Part shown: piece after piece, positions 41,587 through 44,570 of the stretch
Layout of the letters: every line of letters starts with the position of its first letter
How positions within the stretch are numbered: the first letter of the stretch is position 1
Source: JBMNTP01 sp050945795
GTDB lineage: Bacteria; Bacillota; Clostridia; Christensenellales; MGBC116941
Assembly (NCBI GenBank): GCA_050945795.1
Contig: JBMNTP010000015.1
Span: forward strand, 1 to 44,570
Reading direction: 5' to 3'
DNA length: 44,570 nucleotides
Program-made: the position numbers and the translations under genes
The notes under the pieces: model-generated
The model's database searches: none
The model's input: only the letters and a program-made list of their open reading frames with translations
What the model was told of the DNA's origin: nothing

Positions 41587-42054
41587 ATGTCGCGTCCCGA
41601 AAGAATAGTATCTAAGAAAGAAGCGATGGATATACTTGAAAAAGCCGAATATGGCTGTTTATCCATGGTAACTCCGGACGGCCATGCCTATGGCGTCGCG
41701 GTAAACCATTGCTATTTAAGGGAAGAAAATATAATTTATTTTCACTGCGCCGTGTCCGGCCTTAAGATAGATTGCCTAAAGGCCAACCCGAACGTATCAT
41801 TTTTTGCTGTATCACAGCATAAGGTAGTGCCTGAAAGATTTATTACCCACTATGAAAGCGCCCTGGCATTTGGAAAGGCCAGAATAATAATCGACAGCAA
41901 GGAGATAGTAAAAAGGCTTAAAGGCATCTGCGACAAATTCGCCCCTCATGTGCTGGAGCGCCGCGGACAGGTTATAGCCAAGCATATAGATGAAGTCGTT
42001 ATTGTTGAAATAGGCGTTGAGAGCATCACCGGCAAGCGCAATAGCGACAATTAA
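41587..42054 (+). CDS. pyridoxamine 5'-phosphate oxidase-like FMN-binding protein (NimA type)
   Basis: A 155-aa split beta-barrel flavin protein. The pattern KKEAMDILEKAEYGCLSMVTPDG-AYGVAVNHCYL, IIYFHCAVSGLKIDCLKANPNVSFFAV and ESALAFGKARII matches the NimA/5-nitroimidazole reductase-like subgroup, which binds FMN and often reduces nitro compounds or flavin substrates. The ATG at 41587 follows GAAAGGAA; the longer frame starting inside putP lacks support. It lies 97 nt after putP, across a hairpin. Confidence 0.87.
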   Translation: MSRPERIVSKKEAMDILEKAEYGCLSMVTPDGHAYGVAVNHCYLREENIIYFHCAVSGLKIDCLKANPNVSFFAVSQHKVVPERFITHYESALAFGKARIIIDSKEIVKRLKGICDKFAPHVLERRGQVIAKHIDEVVIVEIGVESITGKRNSDN

Positions 42055-42174
42055 GTCGTCGGTCGCTAAATTGCTATCAATGTACTTATTGCTTTTTTTC
42101 TTTAAAAAGGTTATAATTTTTAATGCTTGCAAAAGCGTCGCTTGTTAGCTCAAGCCGCAAACGCATATGGTCAT

Positions 42175-42267
42175 GGAGGAGTCGCCTAGTCCGGCCGAGG
42201 GCGCACGATTGGAAATCGTGTAGACGTCAAAAGCGTCTCGAGGGTTCGAATCCCTCCTCCTCCGCCA
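42175..42267 (+). tRNA. tRNA-Ser (anticodon GGA)
   Basis: Acceptor GGAGGAG pairs with CTCCTCC, the anticodon arm CACGA-TTGGAAA-TCGTG gives GGA, and a long variable arm (AGACGTCAAAAGCGTCT) and GGTTCGAATCC follow, with encoded CCA. A 93-nt class II tRNA. Confidence 0.97.
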
Positions 42268-42307
42268 AATCTAAACATCGTTATTGATACAATGACGAGT
42301 AGCGAAA

Positions 42308-42332
42308 AAGTCCAGTATTACTGGGCTTTTTT
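42308..42332 (+). terminator. intrinsic terminator after tRNA-Ser
   Basis: AAGTCCAGT/ACTGGGCTT with an ATT loop and T run. Confidence 0.85.
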
Positions 42333-42395
42333 GCATTTCAGAGCAGAAGCCGCGATGTTTTGAGAGGCATTTTCTTACGCCTTTTTGCACCATCC

Positions 42396-42674
42396 CGTGT
42401 CATGATGCACCAGAGGTTTTTCTGCGCCCGTCTTTCGTGTCGTAGTTCAAGAATCGTGTCATCGTGCACCAAACATGATTTTACCGTCTTTAAAGGTACG
42501 ACCTGTTCCCTAATACGTGATGGAATGATAGGCTCACCTCGATGTCTGGTCTGTATTTTTCGTTTTGCTCGTTCGCGGGAATAGGTCGAGTATGGTTTTT
42601 ATGCCTATTGTCTGTTCGAGGAAACAGGTCAATAGCTTTTGTGCGTTAGCGGGAATAAGTCGAGATATGGTTTT
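42396..42674. repeat. two pairs of short direct repeats after tRNA-Ser
   Basis: Pair 1: CGTGTCATGATGCACCA (42396-42412) and CGTGTCATCGTGCACCA (42455-42471), 15 of 17 identical, 59 nt apart. Pair 2: a ~25-nt unit GCGGGAATAGGTCGAG...ATGGTTTT (42575-42599) recurs at 42649-42674 with one substitution and a one-base insertion. The surrounding 42333-42740 stretch has no recognised gene; a minus-strand frame (about 42345-42610) is open but unidentified. Confidence 0.6.
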
Positions 42675-42738
42675 AAGCCACCTATGCGCTACCCATACTT
42701 ATGAGCAATTTACTATCTCAAAACCGACTTTAATCAGC

Positions 42739-42948
42739 TTATCTTTTACTTCACTAGCAATCGGCCACATTATAGACAAAAGCGTTATCGGAGATGGCTC
42801 TGTAATCAGAACAGCAGTCATCTTCTTTTATTTATCCAATGAGGGTGTGTCTATACTCGAAAATGCAGCACACATCGGCCTGCCCGTACCGCAGAAGCTA
42901 AAGAATATTTTAAAGCAGCTTCATAACCGAAGTGACAAGGAGGACTAA
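42739..42948 (+). pseudogene. phage holin, C-terminal half
   Basis: The frame gives LAIGHIIDKSVIGDGSVIRTAVIFFYLSNEGVSILENAAHIGLPVPQKLKNILKQLHN, the C-terminal half of the phage holin family (Cph1/TcdE-like). The first one or two membrane helices expected upstream are missing; the in-frame sequence before 42739 (from 42565) is unrelated. It lies directly before an amidase gene, as in a lysis cassette. Confidence 0.8.
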
Positions 42949-42951
42949 TCA

Positions 42952-43650
42952 ATGAATCTGCATAAGCTTATACTTACTAACAATGCTTGCTATAAAACGG
43001 GCAGAACCATCACGCCCAAAGGAATTATGGTGCATTCCACCGGGGCAAACAATCCCAATCTAAAACGCTATGTAGGTCCCGATGACGGCTTGCTTGGGAA
43101 GAACCAGTACAATAACCACTGGAACCAAGATAAGCCCGAAGGACGGCAGGTCTGTGTCCATGCCTTCATTGGAAAATTTGCCGATGGTACTATCGCCACA
43201 TATCAGACTCTCCCGTGGAACCATCGAGGCTGGCATGCTGGAGGAAAAGCAAATGACACCCATATCGGCTTTGAAATTTGCGAGGATGGTCTTGCCGATG
43301 CTACCTATTTCAATAAGGTATATACCGAGGCGGTGGAGCTATGTGTGTATCTTTGCAAGCTTTATGGTTTGACCGAAAAGGATATAATCGGGCATTACGA
43401 AGGGTATCAAAAAGGAATCGCTTCCAATCATGGCGATCCGAGAAATTGGTTTCCAAAGCATGGTAAGTCGATGGATACTTTTCGCTCTGATGTGAAGGCT
43501 GGACTTATTGCTGCCTCACCCGAGGCAACCACGCCTAAGAAATATTACCGTGTTCAGGTCGGTGCATTCTCCGTCAAAGCTAATGCTGACGCCATGCTCA
43601 AAAAAGTTAAGGCGGCAGGATTTAAGGATGCTTTCATTAAATATTCGTGA
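42952..43650 (+). CDS. N-acetylmuramoyl-L-alanine amidase with SPOR domain (endolysin)
   Basis: A 232-aa peptidoglycan amidase. The Amidase_2 zinc residues appear as MVHSTGAN (His), NHRGWHAGG (His) and the NHGDPRNWFPKHG region; THIGFEICEDG is typical of clostridial phage lysins. The C-terminal ~40 residues (YYRVQVGAFSVKANADAMLKKVKAAGFKDAFIKY) are a single SPOR repeat that binds denuded glycan. RBS AAGGAGG. It follows the holin remnant by 3 nt and ends at a terminator. Confidence 0.93.
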   Translation: MNLHKLILTNNACYKTGRTITPKGIMVHSTGANNPNLKRYVGPDDGLLGKNQYNNHWNQDKPEGRQVCVHAFIGKFADGTIATYQTLPWNHRGWHAGGKANDTHIGFEICEDGLADATYFNKVYTEAVELCVYLCKLYGLTEKDIIGHYEGYQKGIASNHGDPRNWFPKHGKSMDTFRSDVKAGLIAASPEATTPKKYYRVQVGAFSVKANADAMLKKVKAAGFKDAFIKYS

Positions 43651-43661
43651 TAACTATTATC

Positions 43662-43698
43662 AAGCCCGCGGAGCGTAAAAACTCTGCGGGCTTTTTTC
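43662..43698 (+). terminator. intrinsic terminator of the amidase gene
   Basis: AAGCCCGCGGAG pairs with CTCTGCGGGCTT (one G-U), followed by a T run. Confidence 0.9.
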
Positions 43699-43755
43699 TA
43701 TTTATAGGTGTATAAAACGCCTCTCTTTTCTCCGTATAGCGAGGAGGTGTTTTTC

Positions 43756-43995
43756 ATGATCAATGAACAAAAACTTGAACTGGTGAGTCATCCTATTGGC
43801 GAAGGGCTGAAAATCGATGGTGGAGTGAACTCTACTTCGCAGGAACAAATGCAGTGCGAAGTGGATTATGTGAGAGCACAGCAAATACTTACTTCAATGT
43901 TTGAGAAAGGTTTGATTTCCTTGTCGGAATTCAACAAGATAACCGAATTAAACCGCAAAACTTTCTCACCATTATTAGCTGACATTATGCCTTGA
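43756..43995 (+). CDS. SHOCT-domain small protein
   Basis: A 79-aa protein starting MINEQKLELVSHPIGEGLKI behind GAGGAGG. The C-terminal half (VRAQQILTSMFEKGLISLSEFNKITELNRKTF) is a SHOCT-like short helical domain. Such proteins commonly stand between a lysin and a serine recombinase in clostridial prophages; their function is unknown, perhaps helping the recombinase. Confidence 0.85.
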   Translation: MINEQKLELVSHPIGEGLKIDGGVNSTSQEQMQCEVDYVRAQQILTSMFEKGLISLSEFNKITELNRKTFSPLLADIMP

Positions 43996-44055
43996 AATCC
44001 TTGATATTACTCTGCTATAGAGGTAATATGTGACACTGACCAAGGAGGTGAGAAT

Positions 44056-44570
44056 TTGAAAAAGGTAACGAAAATTGTTCAAAACACAGCCGATATAACT
44101 GAGCAGACCAAGCTACGGGTTGCAGCTTACTGTCGTGTATCTACTGACAGCGACGAGCAGATTGAAAGTCTGGAAGCACAGAAAAAGCATTACGAATCCT
44201 ACATCAATGCTAATCCTGAGTGGAAGTTCGCCGGGCTTTATTATGATGAGGGCATCACCGGTACAAAAAAGGAAAAACGGCCTGAACTGCTTCGGATGAT
44301 TGCTGACTGTGAAAACAGAAAAATAGACCTCATTGTAACGAAGTCTATTAGCAGGTTTGCTCGAAACACAACCGATTGTCTTGAACTGGTCAGAAAGCTG
44401 CTTGACCTTGATGTTTTCATTTATTTTGAAAAGGAAAACATAAACACCATGGATTCCAAGGGCGAGGTTATGCTCACAATTATGGCATCCCTTGCTCAAC
44501 AGGAAAGCCAGTCCTTAAGTCAGAATGTGAAACTGGGTTTACAGTATCGTTACCAACAAGGTGAAATACA
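44056..44570 (+). CDS. serine recombinase, N-terminal part (cut by window end)
   Basis: An open frame of 171 codons running off the window. It starts at TTG, 7 nt after GGAGGTGAGAA-type RBS sequence. The resolvase domain is clear: RVAAYCRVSTDSDEQIESL (catalytic Ser), YDEGITGT, IDLIVTKSISRFARN and TIMASLAQQESQSLSQNVK. It differs from the recombinase at 2040-3659 in sequence and belongs to the prophage-like element at the right edge. The integration site and the rest of the element lie outside the window. Confidence 0.9.
   Translation, partial: MKKVTKIVQNTADITEQTKLRVAAYCRVSTDSDEQIESLEAQKKHYESYINANPEWKFAGLYYDEGITGTKKEKRPELLRMIADCENRKIDLIVTKSISRFARNTTDCLELVRKLLDLDVFIYFEKENINTMDSKGEVMLTIMASLAQQESQSLSQNVKLGLQYRYQQGEI

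Noticed and set aside
1..44570. CRISPR array or defence island
   Set aside because: No regularly spaced repeats and no cas, restriction-modification or other recognised defence genes.

Overview
The window looks like a chromosomal segment of an anaerobic, moderate-GC member of the Clostridia (Bacillota). This rests on strong AGGAGG-type ribosome binding sites, frequent TTG/GTG starts, compact intrinsic terminators, two-subunit Fe-S dehydratase genes, FeoA-FeoA-FeoB plus a small Cys-rich Feo protein, a membrane pyrophosphatase, and clostridial-type large serine recombinases and prophage genes. No rRNA or taxonomic marker is present, so the genus cannot be named.

Layout. 1-1.7 kb: L(+)-tartrate dehydratase genes ttdB/ttdA (minus strand). 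1.8-3.7 kb: a 69-aa small protein convergent with a large serine recombinase. 3.9-9.9 kb: zinc alcohol/polyol dehydrogenase, DegV, AraC regulator, short-chain dehydrogenase and a ThDP enzyme. 10-14.7 kb: alpha-oxoamine synthase, pyruvate kinase, a well-equipped 41-aa small ORF, and a Gfo/Idh/MocA oxidoreductase. 15.6-23.4 kb: a Liv-type ABC transporter (five genes) flanked by two paralogous TIM-barrel isomerase/epimerases and a CdaR/PucR-type regulator. 24-26.4 kb: a FadR-type GntR regulator divergent from L-rhamnonate dehydratase (rhmD), with good promoters and a shared operator-like sequence. 26.45-32.2 kb: a heavily decayed prophage ending at tRNA-Pro(GGG), with many frameshifts, nonsense codons and internal deletions. 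32.5-35.4 kb: ferrous iron uptake feoA-feoA-feoB-Cys-rich protein, with promoter, DtxR-like operator and a terminator-like leader hairpin. 35.5-42.1 kb: SDR, YbaK-type deacylase, H+-pyrophosphatase, PutP-type symporter, FMN-binding oxidase-like protein. 42.2 kb: tRNA-Ser(GGA). 42.3 kb to the end: the lysis/recombinase end of another prophage-like element (holin fragment, amidase with SPOR, SHOCT protein, serine recombinase cut by the window edge).

How it fits together. The first 26 kb reads as a sugar-acid and diacid catabolic island: tartrate and L-rhamnonate dehydratases, several dehydrogenases, isomerase/epimerases, a diacid-type regulator and a transporter of Liv architecture whose real substrate is probably not an amino acid. 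The rhamnonate operon seems to have lost its downstream genes: a normal start (RBS, ATG and seven codons) lies behind rhmD and then runs straight into antisense phage head-gene sequence, so a deletion joining host DNA to the prophage is the simplest explanation.

I found no CRISPR array, defence island or clearly new multi-gene system. The best candidates for something undescribed are the isomerase-flanked Liv transporter locus, the 41-aa peptide at 13.3 kb, the recombinase-associated 69-aa protein, the feo leader, and the 460-nt leader of the pyrophosphatase gene.
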